Shown here: positions 1 to 10,161 of the stretch, piece after piece | Layout of the letters: each line of letters opens with the position of its first letter | How positions within the stretch are numbered: the stretch's first letter is position 1 | Source: Mitsuaria sp. PDC51 | Lineage (GTDB): Bacteria > Pseudomonadota > Gammaproteobacteria > Burkholderiales > Burkholderiaceae_C | DNA: 64,000 bases | Assembly (NCBI RefSeq): GCF_900113225.1 | Contig: NZ_FOZE01000001.1 | Location: forward strand, 2,170,001 to 2,234,000 | Direction: 5' to 3' | Program-made: the position numbers and the translations under genes | Notes under the pieces: model-generated | The model's database searches: none | The model's input: only the letters and a program-made list of their open reading frames with translations | Told to the model about the DNA's origin: nothing

Positions 1-1
1 G

Positions 2-79
2 CAACTGGCCGCGCAGATCCGCAGCGAGACCAGCAGGTTCGCGAAGCTGGTGAAGGACGCGAACGTCCAGATCGAGTGA
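2..79 (+). CDS. C-terminus of a Bug/TctC-family solute-binding protein (partial)
   Basis: Only the last 25 codons are in the window; the start lies upstream. The visible residues, ending in FAKLVKDANVQIE before a TGA at 77-79, match the usual C-terminal signature of Bug (TctC-like) periplasmic binding proteins, in which a helix containing Ile-Arg-x-Glu precedes a Lys-Val-Val/Leu-Lys-Asp-Ala-Asn motif. The family binds small carboxylates and similar ligands and is hugely expanded in Burkholderiales. The ligand cannot be told from this fragment. The tail is short, so the call rests on one motif. Confidence 0.6.
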   Translation, partial: QLAAQIRSETSRFAKLVKDANVQIE

Positions 80-164
80 GGGCCGCCGGGGTGGGCCGAG
101 CCCTCCATCATCTCTCCACGATCCGTCCACGAAGGGTCCATGCAGGCGTCCCAGACTGGGCGCC

Positions 165-1259
165 ATGGCTTCCCCCTCACTTCCTCCGCTGACCATCGTC
201 CATGTCGTCTTCTCGTCCCGCCTGGCCGGCGCGGAACGGCATGCGCTCGACCTCGCCGCCGCGCAGGCCGCGGCCGGCCACCGCGTCCACGTGGTCACCC
301 GCGGCAGCACGGCGCTGTGCCGCGCCATGCCGGCGGGCGTCGACCACCATGTGCTGGCGCTGCCGCTGTGGCGCGGCACCCGCCTGGATGCGCTGCTGCG
401 CCGGCTGGGCGCGGACCTCTGCCACGGCCACCTCGGCCCCGCCTGCAAGACCGTCGCCCGCTGCAAGGCGGCGCTGCGCTTCGGCACGCTGCACGTCGGC
501 TACAAGGCCCATCACCACGAGCGACTCGACGGCCTGATCTGCGTCAACCAGGCGCAGTGGGACTCGCTCGGCGACTACCTCGGCGCGGCGCGCGTGATCT
601 ACAACTGGCCGCCGCGATCGGATCAGCCCAAGGCCCCGGGCGAAGCGCCGCCGCGGCCGGGCCTGCGCGAGCAGCTCAAGCTGGCCGACGACCAGGTGCT
701 CGTCGGCACCGTCGCCCGGCTGCATCGCAGCAAGGGGGTCGATCTGTTGATCCGGGCGTTCTCGCGGCATGCGCCGGGCCACGCGGTGCTGGCCATCCTC
801 GGCGAGGGTCGGGAGGCGAGGGCGCTGAAGCGGCTGGCCGCGGGTCATCCCGGCATCCACTTCCTCGGCTTCCGCGACGACGTCGACGCGGTGCTGGAGG
901 ACATGGACCTGTTCGTCTCCCCCTCGCGCGAGGAGGCGCTGCCGCTGGCGGTGCTGGAGGCGATGCGCGCCGGGTTGCCCATCGTGGCCACGCGCACGAA
1001 CGGGCTGCAGCAGCTGTTGTCGGACGCGCCGGCGACGCTCGTGCCGGTGGAGGACGTGACCGCGCTGGGCACGGCCTTGCAGGCGAGCATCCGCGGCCTG
1101 CGCCTGCCGGGGCATGGCCGGGTGCGGTCACGCGTCGCTTATGACCTGTCGCCCTATGACCGGGACCTGGCGGTCGCCCGCATCGAGGCCTTCTATCGCT
1201 CGCTGATGCCGACGTCGATGCCAACGTCAACGTCAGCGCTCGGCGGCTCCTACGCCTGA
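165..1259 (+). CDS. Glycosyltransferase family 4 protein
   Basis: This 364-residue protein looks like a GT-B fold glycosyltransferase of the GT4 (GT1 superfamily) type. The N-terminal half begins with a beta strand (TIVHVVFSS) followed by a Gly-Ala-Glu-Arg-His acceptor-side loop. The C-terminal half has GTVARLHRSKG around residue 185 and the EX7E nucleotide-sugar motif in SREEALPLAVLEAMRAG near residue 255. No signal peptide or membrane segment is visible, so it is probably cytosolic or membrane-peripheral, adding a sugar to a lipid-linked or LPS-type acceptor. The donor and acceptor are unknown. The 3' end overlaps the 3' end of the histidine kinase gene on the other strand by 27 bases. The C-terminus carries a short Met-Pro-Thr-Ser repeat. 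Confidence 0.85.
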   Translation: MASPSLPPLTIVHVVFSSRLAGAERHALDLAAAQAAAGHRVHVVTRGSTALCRAMPAGVDHHVLALPLWRGTRLDALLRRLGADLCHGHLGPACKTVARCKAALRFGTLHVGYKAHHHERLDGLICVNQAQWDSLGDYLGAARVIYNWPPRSDQPKAPGEAPPRPGLREQLKLADDQVLVGTVARLHRSKGVDLLIRAFSRHAPGHAVLAILGEGREARALKRLAAGHPGIHFLGFRDDVDAVLEDMDLFVSPSREEALPLAVLEAMRAGLPIVATRTNGLQQLLSDAPATLVPVEDVTALGTALQASIRGLRLPGHGRVRSRVAYDLSPYDRDLAVARIEAFYRSLMPTSMPTSTSALGGSYA

Positions 1260-2356
1260 GCCCTCGGCCGGCGTGTCCGGCCAGGTCAGCTCGATCGCCG
1301 TCCCGCCCAGCGGCGACGGCACGCACACCGCGTGGCCGCGATGCGCGCGCGCGATCGCGCCGACCACCGCCAATCCCAATCCGGTGCCGCCGCTGTCGCG
1401 CGAGCGCGAGCTTTCCGCGCGCCAGAACGCCTCGAAGACGCGCTGCGCGACGGACGCGGGCACGCCCGGTCCCTCGTCCTCGACGCGCAGCACGCAGACG
1501 CCGCGACTCACGCCCGCATGCACGCGCACCACGCCCGGCACCGCGTACTTGCGGGCGTTCTCGAGCAGGGCCAGCAGCACCTGGCGCAGGCGCACCGGAT
1601 CGACGTGGGCGCGGCCCGGCGGCAGGTCGAGGACGACGCGCTGGCCCGCCGCCGCCATCGCGTGCTCGTAGACGTCGACGACCTTGCGCACTTCCTCGGC
1701 GAGGTCGGTCTCGACGATCTGCAGGTGCAGGTGGCCGCTCTCGGACAGGCCCAGCGTGCGCAGGTCGTCGATCAGCCGGGACAGGCCCTCCACCTGCGAC
1801 AGCAGCTTGCGGAACTGCGCCTCGGACGGCTCGAAGACGCCGTCCGCCAGCCCCTGCAGGCGGCCGCGCAGGATGGTCACCGGCGTGCGCAGCTCATGCG
1901 CGATCGCGGCGTTCCACTGCGCCTTCTCCTGGGTGACGCGCTCGAGCTGGTCGGCCATCGAGTTGAAGTCCTCGACCAGCCGCGAGGCCTCGCCCAGCGA
2001 CAGGTCACCACCGACGGCACGGGCGCTGAGGTCGCCGGCGGCGACCTGCTGGATGCAGTCGGCCACCGAGTTCAGCGGCACCAGGATGCGCCGCGCCAGC
2101 CGCGAGGCGACCCAGGCCGCGCCCGCCATCGCCGCGATCGTGGTGAGCACCATCCAGACGATCTCGGGCGGCGTCAACGCCATGGAGTCGGTCTCCATGA
2201 TCTCGGGCTGCACCCGCGACAGCACGTAATAGAAGGCGAAGGAGGTGCTGATCACCAGCACCGTCAGCCAGAACGCGACCATCGTCATCGACAGCACGAT
2301 CTGCCGGCTCAGCCCGCCGGCAGGGAGCTCCGCCCGCCGGCGCGCCGGCGCGGGAT

Positions 2357-2360
<4 letters not shown>
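1233..2360 (-). CDS. Sensor histidine kinase of an AdeS/BaeS-like two-component system
   Basis: A 375-residue inner-membrane sensor kinase. Two hydrophobic segments lie in the first ~110 residues (one around IVLSMTMVAFWLTVLVI), with a short periplasmic loop between them, followed by HAMP, a DHp domain with the H-box AHELRTP (His about residue 155) and a HATPase domain with the N box (LLENARKYA), G1 (DEGPGVP) and G2 (GGTGLGLAVVGAI). All catalytic motifs are intact. It overlaps the upstream response regulator by 4 bases (ATGA), so the two are co-translated. The ATG at 2360 is chosen because upstream in-frame sequence is the regulator read in another frame. Divergent placement from an RND pump suggests it senses pump substrates or envelope stress; the signal is unknown. 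Confidence 0.92.
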
Positions 2361-3067
<707 letters not shown>

Positions 3068-3086
3068 GGGCGCGGATTCTCCTCCG

Positions 3087-3180
3087 GCGATCGCCGCTCC
3101 ATCGAATCTCCACAGTTCCTCAGCCCGGCCTCCATCGACGCCGCCCAGACTCCGGCCCCTTGGCGACTGCGATCGCCGCT
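3087..3180. promoter_or_regulatory. Divergent promoter region with two 12-bp direct repeats (RND / two-component system)
   Basis: The 141-base gap between the response regulator and the adaptor gene contains the same 12-mer, GCGATCGCCGCT, at 3087-3098 and 3169-3180, one copy near each gene start. A second repeated string, CTCCATCGA, occurs near 3097 and 3130. OmpR-family regulators normally bind direct repeats, so these are candidate sites for the adjacent regulator. In DNA this GC-rich, GCGATCGC is a common octamer, so chance is not excluded. No convincing -35/-10 pair was identified. Confidence 0.35.
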
Positions 3181-3208
3181 GTCCCTGAAGTCTGAAAGCG
3201 ACGTGAAC

Positions 3209-4393
3209 ATGAAGAATCGAACGCCCTGGGTCCGGCGCGGCGCGGGTGCCCTGGCCGCGAGCCTGCTGGCCGCGTGCGGGATGGAGGCCGGCGAGATGCC
3301 GCCGGCGCCGCCGCCCGCCGTGACGGTGACCACGCTGAAGCCCGAGGCGCTGACCGTCTCGGAGGATTTCCCCGGCCGCGTCGCCGCGCTGCGCGTGGCC
3401 GAGATCCGGCCGCAGGTCAGCGGCATCGTGCAGCGCCGGCTGTTCCAGGAGGGCGCCGAGGTGCGCGCCGGGCAGCCGCTGTTCGCGATCAATGCCGCGC
3501 CGTTCCAGGCCGAGGCCGCCATCGCGGCCGCGGCGCTCCAGCGGGCCGAGGCCGCGCTCGCGCGGGCCCAGCAGCAGCACGATCGGCTGGCGCCGCTGGC
3601 CCGTGCCGAGGCCGTCAGCCGCCAGGCCTTCGACGACGCCACCACCGAGCGCGACCTCGCCGCCGCCGACGTGGCGCAAGCCCGCGCCACGCATCGGCGC
3701 CGGCAGCTCGACCTGGCGTTCGCCACCGTCGAGGCGCCGATCGCCGGCCGCATCGACCAGGCCCTGCAGACCGAGGGTGCGCTGGTCGCCGCGACCGACG
3801 CCACGCCGCTGGCGCGCATCGTCCAGATCGACCAGGTCTATGTCGACGTGCGCCAGCCCGCGGCCGCGCTGGCGCCGCTGCGGCGCCGGCTCGAGATCGC
3901 CGGCAAGGGCCGGGCCGAAGAAGGGGCGGGTGCCGGCGTGCCCGTCACCGTCCTGGGCGCCGACGGCGCGCCGCTCGACCTGAAGGCGCGCGTGCTGTTC
4001 TCGGGCATGTCCGTGGACGCGGGCACGGGCGACGTGCTGATGCGCGTGCTGGTCGACAACCCCCGCCGCGAGCTGCTGCCCGGCATGTTCGTGCGAGCCC
4101 GCCTCTCGAGCATCGCCTACGAGCAGGCGCTGCGCGTGCCGCAGCAGGCGGTGCAGCGCGGCGCCATGGGCACGCAGGTCTGGGTGCTGTCGGGCACGGG
4201 CGAGGCCCGCCGCGTCACGGTGCAGCTGGGCGAGCTGGTCGACCGCCACTACCGCGTCAGCGCCGGCCTGCGCGCCGGCGACCGCGTCGTGGTCACCGGC
4301 ATGGACCGGCTGGTCGAAGGCGTGAGGACCCAGGTGGTCGCGAGCGAGGCCGCATCGCCGCTGGCCGTCGCCTCCACCGCGGCCGTGCGCTGA
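3209..4393 (+). CDS. RND efflux periplasmic adaptor (membrane fusion) lipoprotein
   Basis: A 394-residue membrane fusion protein of the AcrA/MexA/AdeA type. Residues 1-25 form a lipoprotein signal with lipobox LLAAC, followed by a Pro-rich linker, a split biotinyl-lipoyl domain (RPQVSGIVQRRLFQEGAEVRAGQPLF and FATVEAPIAGRIDQAL) around an alpha-helical hairpin rich in Ala/Arg/Gln, then beta-barrel and membrane-proximal domains (LLPGMFVRARL, VVTGMDRLVEGV). It joins the inner-membrane pump to the outer-membrane channel. The ATG at 3209 gives a complete signal peptide. Only 10 bases separate its stop from the pump gene, so the three pump genes are one operon. Drug specificity cannot be read from sequence. 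Confidence 0.93.
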   Translation: MKNRTPWVRRGAGALAASLLAACGMEAGEMPPAPPPAVTVTTLKPEALTVSEDFPGRVAALRVAEIRPQVSGIVQRRLFQEGAEVRAGQPLFAINAAPFQAEAAIAAAALQRAEAALARAQQQHDRLAPLARAEAVSRQAFDDATTERDLAAADVAQARATHRRRQLDLAFATVEAPIAGRIDQALQTEGALVAATDATPLARIVQIDQVYVDVRQPAAALAPLRRRLEIAGKGRAEEGAGAGVPVTVLGADGAPLDLKARVLFSGMSVDAGTGDVLMRVLVDNPRRELLPGMFVRARLSSIAYEQALRVPQQAVQRGAMGTQVWVLSGTGEARRVTVQLGELVDRHYRVSAGLRAGDRVVVTGMDRLVEGVRTQVVASEAASPLAVASTAAVR

Positions 4394-4403
4394 GGAGCGA
4401 CCC

Positions 4404-7400
4404 ATGCCTCAGTTCTTCATCCAGCGGCCCGTCTTCGCCTGGGTCATCGCGCTGTTCATCGTGCTGTTCGGGCTGATCGCGCTGCCGCAGCTGCCGATCG
4501 CCCGCTATCCCTCGGTGGCGCCGCCGTCGGTGACCATCTCCGCCACCTCGCCCGGTGCGACGCCGCAGTCGCTGAACGACGGCGTCGTGAGCCTCATCGA
4601 GCATGAGCTGTCCGGCGTGAAGGGGCTGCTCTACTTCGAGTCCACCGCCGACACCTCCGGCCAGGCCAGCATCACCGCGACCTTCAAGCCGGGCACCGAT
4701 CCGGCGATGGCGCAGGTCGACGTGCAGAACCGCATCAAGGCCGTGGAGGCCCGGCTGCCGCAGGCGGTGCGCCAGAACGGCCTGGTCGTCGAGTCCGCCT
4801 CGTCCTCCTTCCTGATGATCATCGGCCTGCGGGCCGACGACGGCGGCGTCGACGAGACCGCGCTGAGCGACTACCTCGCGCGCAACACCGTGGAGGAGCT
4901 ACGCCGCATCGACGGTGTCGGCCGGGTGCAGCTGTTCGGCGCGGAGCAGGCGATGCGGGTCTGGGTCGACCCGGTCAAGCTGATCGGCTACGGACTGAGC
5001 ATGTCGGACGTCAGTGGCGCCATCGCGCGCCAGAACGTGCAGATCTCGCCGGGGCGGCTGGGTGACTCGCCCGCCGCCGGGGGCCAGCGGGTGACGGTGC
5101 CGCTGACGGTGGAAGGCCAGCTCGGCTCGCCCGAAGAGTTCGCGTCCATCGTGCTGCGCGCCAATGCCGATGGCTCGCGGCTGCTGCTGCGCGACGTCGC
5201 CCGGGTCGAGCTGGGCGCGCAGTCCTACGGCTTCGTCATCAGCGAGAACGGCAAGGCGGCATCCGCGCTCGCGGTGCAGCTGGCGCCGGGCGGCAACGCG
5301 GTCAAGACCGCGCAGGCGGTGCTGGACCGGATCGAGCAGCTCAAGCCGGCGCTGCCCAAGGGGCTGAGCTACTCGGTGCCGTTCGAGACGGCGCCTTTCG
5401 TGAAGCTCTCGATCGAGCAGGTCGTGCACACGCTGCTCGAGGCGATGGTGCTGGTCTTCCTCGTGATGTACCTGTTCCTGCAGAACCTGCGCTACACGCT
5501 GATCCCGGCGATCGTCGCGCCGATGGCGCTGCTGGGCACGCTGGCGGTGATGCTGGTGGCCGGCTTCTCGGTCAACGTGCTGACCATGTTCGGCATGGTG
5601 CTGGCGATCGGCATCATCGTGGACGACGCGATCGTGGTCGTCGAGAACGTCGAGCGCCTGATGGCGGAGGAGGGCCTGGGACCGCGCGAGGCGACGGTCA
5701 AGGCGATGAAGGAGATCACCGGCGCGGTCGTCGGCATCACGCTGGTGCTGACCGCGGTGTTTCTGCCGATGGCCTTCTCCAGCGGGTCGGTCGGCGTGAT
5801 CTACCAGCAGTTCGCGCTGTCGATGGCGGTGTCCATCCTGTTCTCGGCCTTCCTCGCGCTGAGCCTGACGCCCGCGCTGTGCGCCACGCTGCTCAAGCCC
5901 GTCCCGGCCGGCCACCATGAGAAGCGCGGCTTCTTCGGCTGGTTCAACCGGCGCTTCGACCGGCTCACGCGCCGCTACGAGTCCGGCGTGCTGCGGCTGG
6001 TCGCGCGCAGCGGGCGGATGATGCTGGTCTTCCTGGCGCTGTCGGGCGCGCTGGTCGCGGCGCTGCGCATGCTGCCGTCCTCGTTCCTGCCGGAGGAGGA
6101 CCAGGGCTACTTCATGACGATGTTCCAGCTGCCCTCGGACGCGACGACCGAGCGCACGATGGACTCGATCCGCGCCTACGAGCGCCACCTGGCCACGCGC
6201 CCCGGCGTCGACAGCAACATGGCGGTGCTGGGCTTCGGCTTCTCGGGCTCCGGCCCGAACGCGGCAATGGCCTTCACCAACATGAAGCCCTGGGACCGCC
6301 GCGACGGCGCCACCACGGCCGACGAGGCCCGGCGCGCCCAGGAGGCGCTGACCGGCACCGAGGGCATGGTGATGAGCCTGATGCCGCCGGGCATCGAGGA
6401 GCTGGGGAATTCCTACGGCTTCACGATGCGGCTGGTCGACCAGGGCCACCAGGGCGCCGCGGCGCTGCAGGCGGCGCAGGCCAGGCTGCTGGAGCTGGCG
6501 GCGCAGAGCAGCGCGGTGACCGGCGTGTATCCGGAAGGTCTGCCGCCGGGCACCGGCGTGCGGCTGGAGATCGACCGCCAGAAGGCGCAGGCGCTGGGCG
6601 TCGAGTTCAACGACATCAGCGACACCGTGTCCACGGCGATGGGCTCGCTCTACGTCAACGACTTCCCGAACCGGGGCCGGATGCAGCCGGTGATCGTGCA
6701 GGCCGACGCGCCGGCCCGCATGCAGCTGGACGACGTGCTCAAGCTCACCGTGCGCAATGGCGCCGGCGGCCTGGTGCAGCTGTCGGAGCTGGTCCGGCCG
6801 ATCTGGAGCGAGACGCCGCTGCAGCTGGCGCGGTACCAGGGCTACCTGGCCGCGCGCCTCTCGGGCAGCGCCAACTACCCGACCTCCAGCGGCGAGGCGA
6901 TGGCCGAGATGGAACGGCTGGCGGCGCAGCTGCCGCCGGGCTTCACCGTCGCATGGACCGGCCAGTCGCTGCAGGAGCGCGAGTCCGCGGCGCAGGCGCC
7001 GATGCTGCTGGCGCTGTCGATGCTGGTCGTCTTCCTGGTGCTGGCGGCGCTCTACGAGAGCTGGTCCATCCCGCTGTCGGTGATGCTGGTCGTCCCGCTG
7101 GGCCTGATCGGCGCGGTCGCGGCGGTGCTGCTGCGCGGCCTGCCCAACGACGTCTTCTTCAAGGTCGGGATGATCACGGTGATCGGGCTGTCGGCGAAGA
7201 ACGCGATCCTGATCGTCGAATTCGCCAAGCAGCTGCGGGAGGAGGGCCATGGCCTGGTCGACGCCGTGGTGACCGCCGCGCGGATGCGCCTGCGGCCGAT
7301 CCTGATGACCTCGCTGGCCTTCGTGCTGGGCGTGGTGCCGCTGATGCTGGCCTCCGGCGCGAGCGCCGAGACCCAGCGCGCCATCGGCACCGGCGTCTTC

Positions 7401-7589
7401 GGCGGCATGGTCAGCGCCACGGTCCTGGCGGTGGTGTTCGTGCCGGTCTTCTTCGTCTTCGTGATGGGCGTGCAGGAGCGCCTCGCCGCGTGGCGCGGGC
7501 GGTCCGCGTCGACGCCGGTCGGCCCGCGCGCCGGAAGTGGCAACGACGACGACAACAACAACCGCCATTCCTCCCGGGAGCCCGCATGA
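4404..7589 (+). CDS. RND multidrug efflux pump, HAE1 family (AcrB/MexB/AdeB type)
   Basis: A 1061-residue inner-membrane proton/drug antiporter of usual HAE1 length. It begins with FFIQRPVFAWVIALFIVLFG and carries the duplicated 12-TM, two-porter architecture. The proton-relay acidic pair is in IGIIVDDAIVVVEN near residue 410, and the TM10 Lys is in GLSAKNAILIVEFAK near residue 935. These intact residues argue for an active pump. The C-terminus ends in a hydrophilic Asp/Asn-rich tail encoded by short GAC/AAC runs, which is probably a variable extension. The stop overlaps the start of the outer-membrane gene (ATGA). Adaptor, pump and channel are thus complete in one operon, presumably under the divergent two-component system. 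Confidence 0.96.
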   Translation: MPQFFIQRPVFAWVIALFIVLFGLIALPQLPIARYPSVAPPSVTISATSPGATPQSLNDGVVSLIEHELSGVKGLLYFESTADTSGQASITATFKPGTDPAMAQVDVQNRIKAVEARLPQAVRQNGLVVESASSSFLMIIGLRADDGGVDETALSDYLARNTVEELRRIDGVGRVQLFGAEQAMRVWVDPVKLIGYGLSMSDVSGAIARQNVQISPGRLGDSPAAGGQRVTVPLTVEGQLGSPEEFASIVLRANADGSRLLLRDVARVELGAQSYGFVISENGKAASALAVQLAPGGNAVKTAQAVLDRIEQLKPALPKGLSYSVPFETAPFVKLSIEQVVHTLLEAMVLVFLVMYLFLQNLRYTLIPAIVAPMALLGTLAVMLVAGFSVNVLTMFGMVLAIGIIVDDAIVVVENVERLMAEEGLGPREATVKAMKEITGAVVGITLVLTAVFLPMAFSSGSVGVIYQQFALSMAVSILFSAFLALSLTPALCATLLKPVPAGHHEKRGFFGWFNRRFDRLTRRYESGVLRLVARSGRMMLVFLALSGALVAALRMLPSSFLPEEDQGYFMTMFQLPSDATTERTMDSIRAYERHLATRPGVDSNMAVLGFGFSGSGPNAAMAFTNMKPWDRRDGATTADEARRAQEALTGTEGMVMSLMPPGIEELGNSYGFTMRLVDQGHQGAAALQAAQARLLELAAQSSAVTGVYPEGLPPGTGVRLEIDRQKAQALGVEFNDISDTVSTAMGSLYVNDFPNRGRMQPVIVQADAPARMQLDDVLKLTVRNGAGGLVQLSELVRPIWSETPLQLARYQGYLAARLSGSANYPTSSGEAMAEMERLAAQLPPGFTVAWTGQSLQERESAAQAPMLLALSMLVVFLVLAALYESWSIPLSVMLVVPLGLIGAVAAVLLRGLPNDVFFKVGMITVIGLSAKNAILIVEFAKQLREEGHGLVDAVVTAARMRLRPILMTSLAFVLGVVPLMLASGASAETQRAIGTGVFGGMVSATVLAVVFVPVFFVFVMGVQERLAAWRGRSASTPVGPRAGSGNDDDNNNRHSSREPA

Positions 7590-9004
7590 AGATGATGTTC
7601 ATCGCCCTCGCGGCGGCCGCGATGCTGACCGGCTGCGCGCTGACGCCGCCGCTGGAGCGCCCCGCCAGCCCGGTGCCCGCCGCCTATCCGCTGCGGGACG
7701 ATCCGGTGAGCGACCGGACCGCCGCCGACCTCGGCTGGCGGACCCTGTTCAACGACCCGGCGCTGCAGCGGCTGATCGAGCTCGCGCTGACCCACAACCG
7801 CGACCTGCGCCTGGCCGCGCTCAACGTCGAGATGGTGCGCGCGCAGTACGACGTCCAGAAGGCGGCCGAGCTGCCGCACCTGGATGCCGGCGTCTCGATG
7901 ACGCGCGAACGCGTCAACGCCGGCGGCCAGCGCGCGACGCAGACCCAGGCGGGCGCGAGCGTCGGCATCACCGCGTTCGAGCTGGACCTGTTCGGCCGGG
8001 TCCGCGCATCTTCGGACGCGGCGCTGGCGCGCTACCTGGCCTCGGCGCAGGGACGCGACTCGGCGCGCATCGCGCTGGTCGGCGCGGTGGCCCAGGCCTA
8101 CTTCGCCGAGCGGCTCGCGCAGGCGCAACTGGCGCTGGCCACGCGCACCGTCGAGGACTGGCGCGGCTCGCTCGCGCTGGTCCGCCAGCTCCGGGCCGCG
8201 AACCAGACGGGCGCGCTCGAGCTCGCCCAGGCCGAGGCGCAGGTGGCCGCCTCGGAGGCCGACCGCGAGGCGCGCCAGCGCGAGGCCGAGCGTCGTGGCC
8301 ATGCGCTCGCGCAGCTGGTCGGCCAGCCGCTGCCGGCGGACCTGCCCGAGGGCGTGTCGCTGATGGAGGCGGCCGTGATCACGCAGTTGCCGGCGGGCCT
8401 GCCGTCGCAGCTGCTGGCACGGCGCCCGGACCTGCGCCAGGCGGAGCTCGCCCTGGTGGCGGCAAACGCCGAGATCGGCGTGGCGCGCGCGGCGCTGTTC
8501 CCGCGGATCTCGCTCACGGCGTCGGTGGGATCGGCGAGTCCGGGGCTGAAGGACCTGTTCAGGGGCGGCTCCGGCGTCTGGTCCTTCGCGCCGCAGATCA
8601 CGCAGCCGCTGTTCAATGCCGGCCAGCTGCGGACGGAGCTGCGGCTGGCCGAGCTGCGCAAGTCCGCCGCGGTGCTGGAGTACGAACGCGCCATCGAGGC
8701 GGCCTTCCGCGAGGTGGCCGACGGCCTGTCCGGCCGGGAGCGCTACGCGCGCCAGGCCGAGGCGCAGCAGCGTGTCGTGCAGGCGGCTGACCGCCGGGCG
8801 GCGCTCGCGGAGCTGCGCTACCGGGCCGGTGTCGACAGCCGCCTGGAGGTGCTGGACGCCCAGCGGCAGCTGTACGCCGCCCGGCAGGCGGCGCTGGACC
8901 TGCGCGGGGAGGAGATCGGCAATGCCATCGCGCTCTACAAGGCGCTGGGCGGCGGATTGAGCGAGAACGACCGCGTCCTGCCGGAAGCACGATCGCGTCA
9001 ATAA
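7586..9004 (+). CDS. Outer-membrane efflux lipoprotein, OprM/NodT family
   Basis: A 472-residue TolC-superfamily channel. The signal peptide ends in lipobox LTGCAL, so the mature protein is lipid-anchored. The two repeats of outer-membrane efflux protein domains are visible, including AFELDLFGRVRASSDAA and the family signature LLARRPDLRQAELALVAANAEIGVARA. The C-terminal half has APQITQPLFNAGQLR. The start ATG at 7586 overlaps the pump stop codon. With the adaptor and pump it completes a tripartite system spanning both membranes. Downstream is the unrelated LacI-type gene after a 114-base gap. Confidence 0.94.
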   Translation: MKMMFIALAAAAMLTGCALTPPLERPASPVPAAYPLRDDPVSDRTAADLGWRTLFNDPALQRLIELALTHNRDLRLAALNVEMVRAQYDVQKAAELPHLDAGVSMTRERVNAGGQRATQTQAGASVGITAFELDLFGRVRASSDAALARYLASAQGRDSARIALVGAVAQAYFAERLAQAQLALATRTVEDWRGSLALVRQLRAANQTGALELAQAEAQVAASEADREARQREAERRGHALAQLVGQPLPADLPEGVSLMEAAVITQLPAGLPSQLLARRPDLRQAELALVAANAEIGVARAALFPRISLTASVGSASPGLKDLFRGGSGVWSFAPQITQPLFNAGQLRTELRLAELRKSAAVLEYERAIEAAFREVADGLSGRERYARQAEAQQRVVQAADRRAALAELRYRAGVDSRLEVLDAQRQLYAARQAALDLRGEEIGNAIALYKALGGGLSENDRVLPEARSRQ

Positions 9005-9031
9005 CTGAAGCGATCGTCGTCAGGATTGGGG

Positions 9032-9054
9032 TGTTTAGCGAACCGTCCTAAACA
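9032..9054. promoter_or_regulatory. Candidate operator: inverted repeat TGTTTAG-N9-CTAAACA
   Basis: Perfect 7-bp arms at 9032-9038 and 9048-9054 flank a 9-base spacer in the 114-base region upstream of the LacI-type regulator. A second, imperfect palindrome (CTTGAAACGGGCTTTCCAAG) is centred near 9092. Both are unusual AT-rich islands in this GC-rich window. LacI-family proteins bind palindromes near their own promoters, so autoregulation is the simplest reading. A weak TTGGGG-N17-TAAACA promoter overlaps the first repeat. Confidence 0.5.
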
Positions 9055-9118
9055 GTTGGGAAACTCGTGCGACTTCGTTGACCCTTGAAACGGGCTTTCC
9101 AAGAATCGCCCCCAACCC

Positions 9119-10108
9119 ATGAGCAGCATCACCATCCGCGATATCGCCAAGGCCGCCGGCCTGTCCATCGGCACCGTCTCGCGCGGCCTGCGCAACCAGT
9201 CCGGCCTGTCGGAGCAGACCCGCCAGATCGTGCGCGAGACCGCCATGCGTCTCGGCTACGACGTCAACCACCTGCGCAAGAAGAAGATCCGCCGGATCGG
9301 CTTCCTGCTGCACAGCCAGCACAACACGCTGGCGTCCAGCCCCTTCTTCTCGGCGGTGCTCCACGGCGCCGAGCAGGCCTGCAAGAGAGAAGGCCTGTCG
9401 CTCTCCTTCCTCGTGGCCGGGCCGGAGCAGCCGGTGATCGACCAGGTGCGCGTCCACCCGCTCGACGCCTACCTGTGCGTCGGCTACTTCGAGCCCGAGG
9501 TGCTGGACGCGCTCAAGCGCAGCGGCAAGCCGATGGTGCTGGTGGACATGCATCGCCGCGGCATGACCTCGGTCAACCCGGACCATCAGCACGGCAGCTT
9601 CCTGGCCACCAGCCACCTGCTGCGCAGTGGGCGGCGGACGATCGCGCTGATCTCGGGCTCGCCGGCGCATTACAGCCTGGAGCAGCGCGCCCGCGGCTAC
9701 CGGCGGGCGCTGTTCGAGGCCAAGGTCCAGGCCGACCCGGACCTGGAGATCATCGCGCCGCAGCTGGGCGACGGGGAGGCTGGCATCACCGCGGCCATGC
9801 GCAGCCTGCTCGACCGCCGCCGCCGGCCCGACGCGGTGGTCTGCTTCAACGACAGCGCCGCCCTGGTGGCCCTGCGGCAGTGCCTGAACGCCGGCCTGCG
9901 CATCCCCGAGGACATCGCCGTCATCGGCTTCGACGACATCGGCGGCGCCGCCGTCAGCCACCCGCCGCTGAGCACTGTCCGCGTCGACAAGACGGCGCTG
10001 GGCGTCAAGGGCGTCGAGCTGCTGCTGGAGCTGCCGACGCCGGAGGCGCTGACCGTGACCCTGCCGGTCGAGCTGGTGGTGCGCGACAGCACCAGCTGCA
10101 TCGACTGA
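9119..10108 (+). CDS. LacI-family transcriptional regulator
   Basis: A 329-residue regulator. Residues 3-58 are a classic LacI helix-turn-helix with hinge (TIRDIAKAAGLSIGTVSRGLRN), followed by a periplasmic-binding-like effector domain that contains LDAYLCVGYFEPEV and the C-terminal IAVIGFDDIGGAAVSHPPLSTVRVDK signature. It probably binds a sugar or sugar phosphate and represses, or activates, the following binding-protein gene 53 bases downstream. The ATG at 9119 starts exactly at the usual position before the HTH, although no good Shine-Dalgarno precedes it. Confidence 0.92.
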   Translation: MSSITIRDIAKAAGLSIGTVSRGLRNQSGLSEQTRQIVRETAMRLGYDVNHLRKKKIRRIGFLLHSQHNTLASSPFFSAVLHGAEQACKREGLSLSFLVAGPEQPVIDQVRVHPLDAYLCVGYFEPEVLDALKRSGKPMVLVDMHRRGMTSVNPDHQHGSFLATSHLLRSGRRTIALISGSPAHYSLEQRARGYRRALFEAKVQADPDLEIIAPQLGDGEAGITAAMRSLLDRRRRPDAVVCFNDSAALVALRQCLNAGLRIPEDIAVIGFDDIGGAAVSHPPLSTVRVDKTALGVKGVELLLELPTPEALTVTLPVELVVRDSTSCID

Positions 10109-10161
10109 CGGCGCCTGCTCATCCTTCCGATCCACCCCCAGACCACAAAAGGAGACAAACG

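Noticed and set aside
140-1144. Long open frames on both strands across the glycosyltransferase gene
   Set aside because: They are Arg/Pro/Ala-rich translations caused by high GC, with no recognisable domain. The GT4 frame has clear motifs.
4899-7568. An 889-codon antisense open frame across the RND pump
   Set aside because: Its composition (His/Gln/Arg/Asp-rich, no domain) is the reverse-strand shadow of the pump gene.
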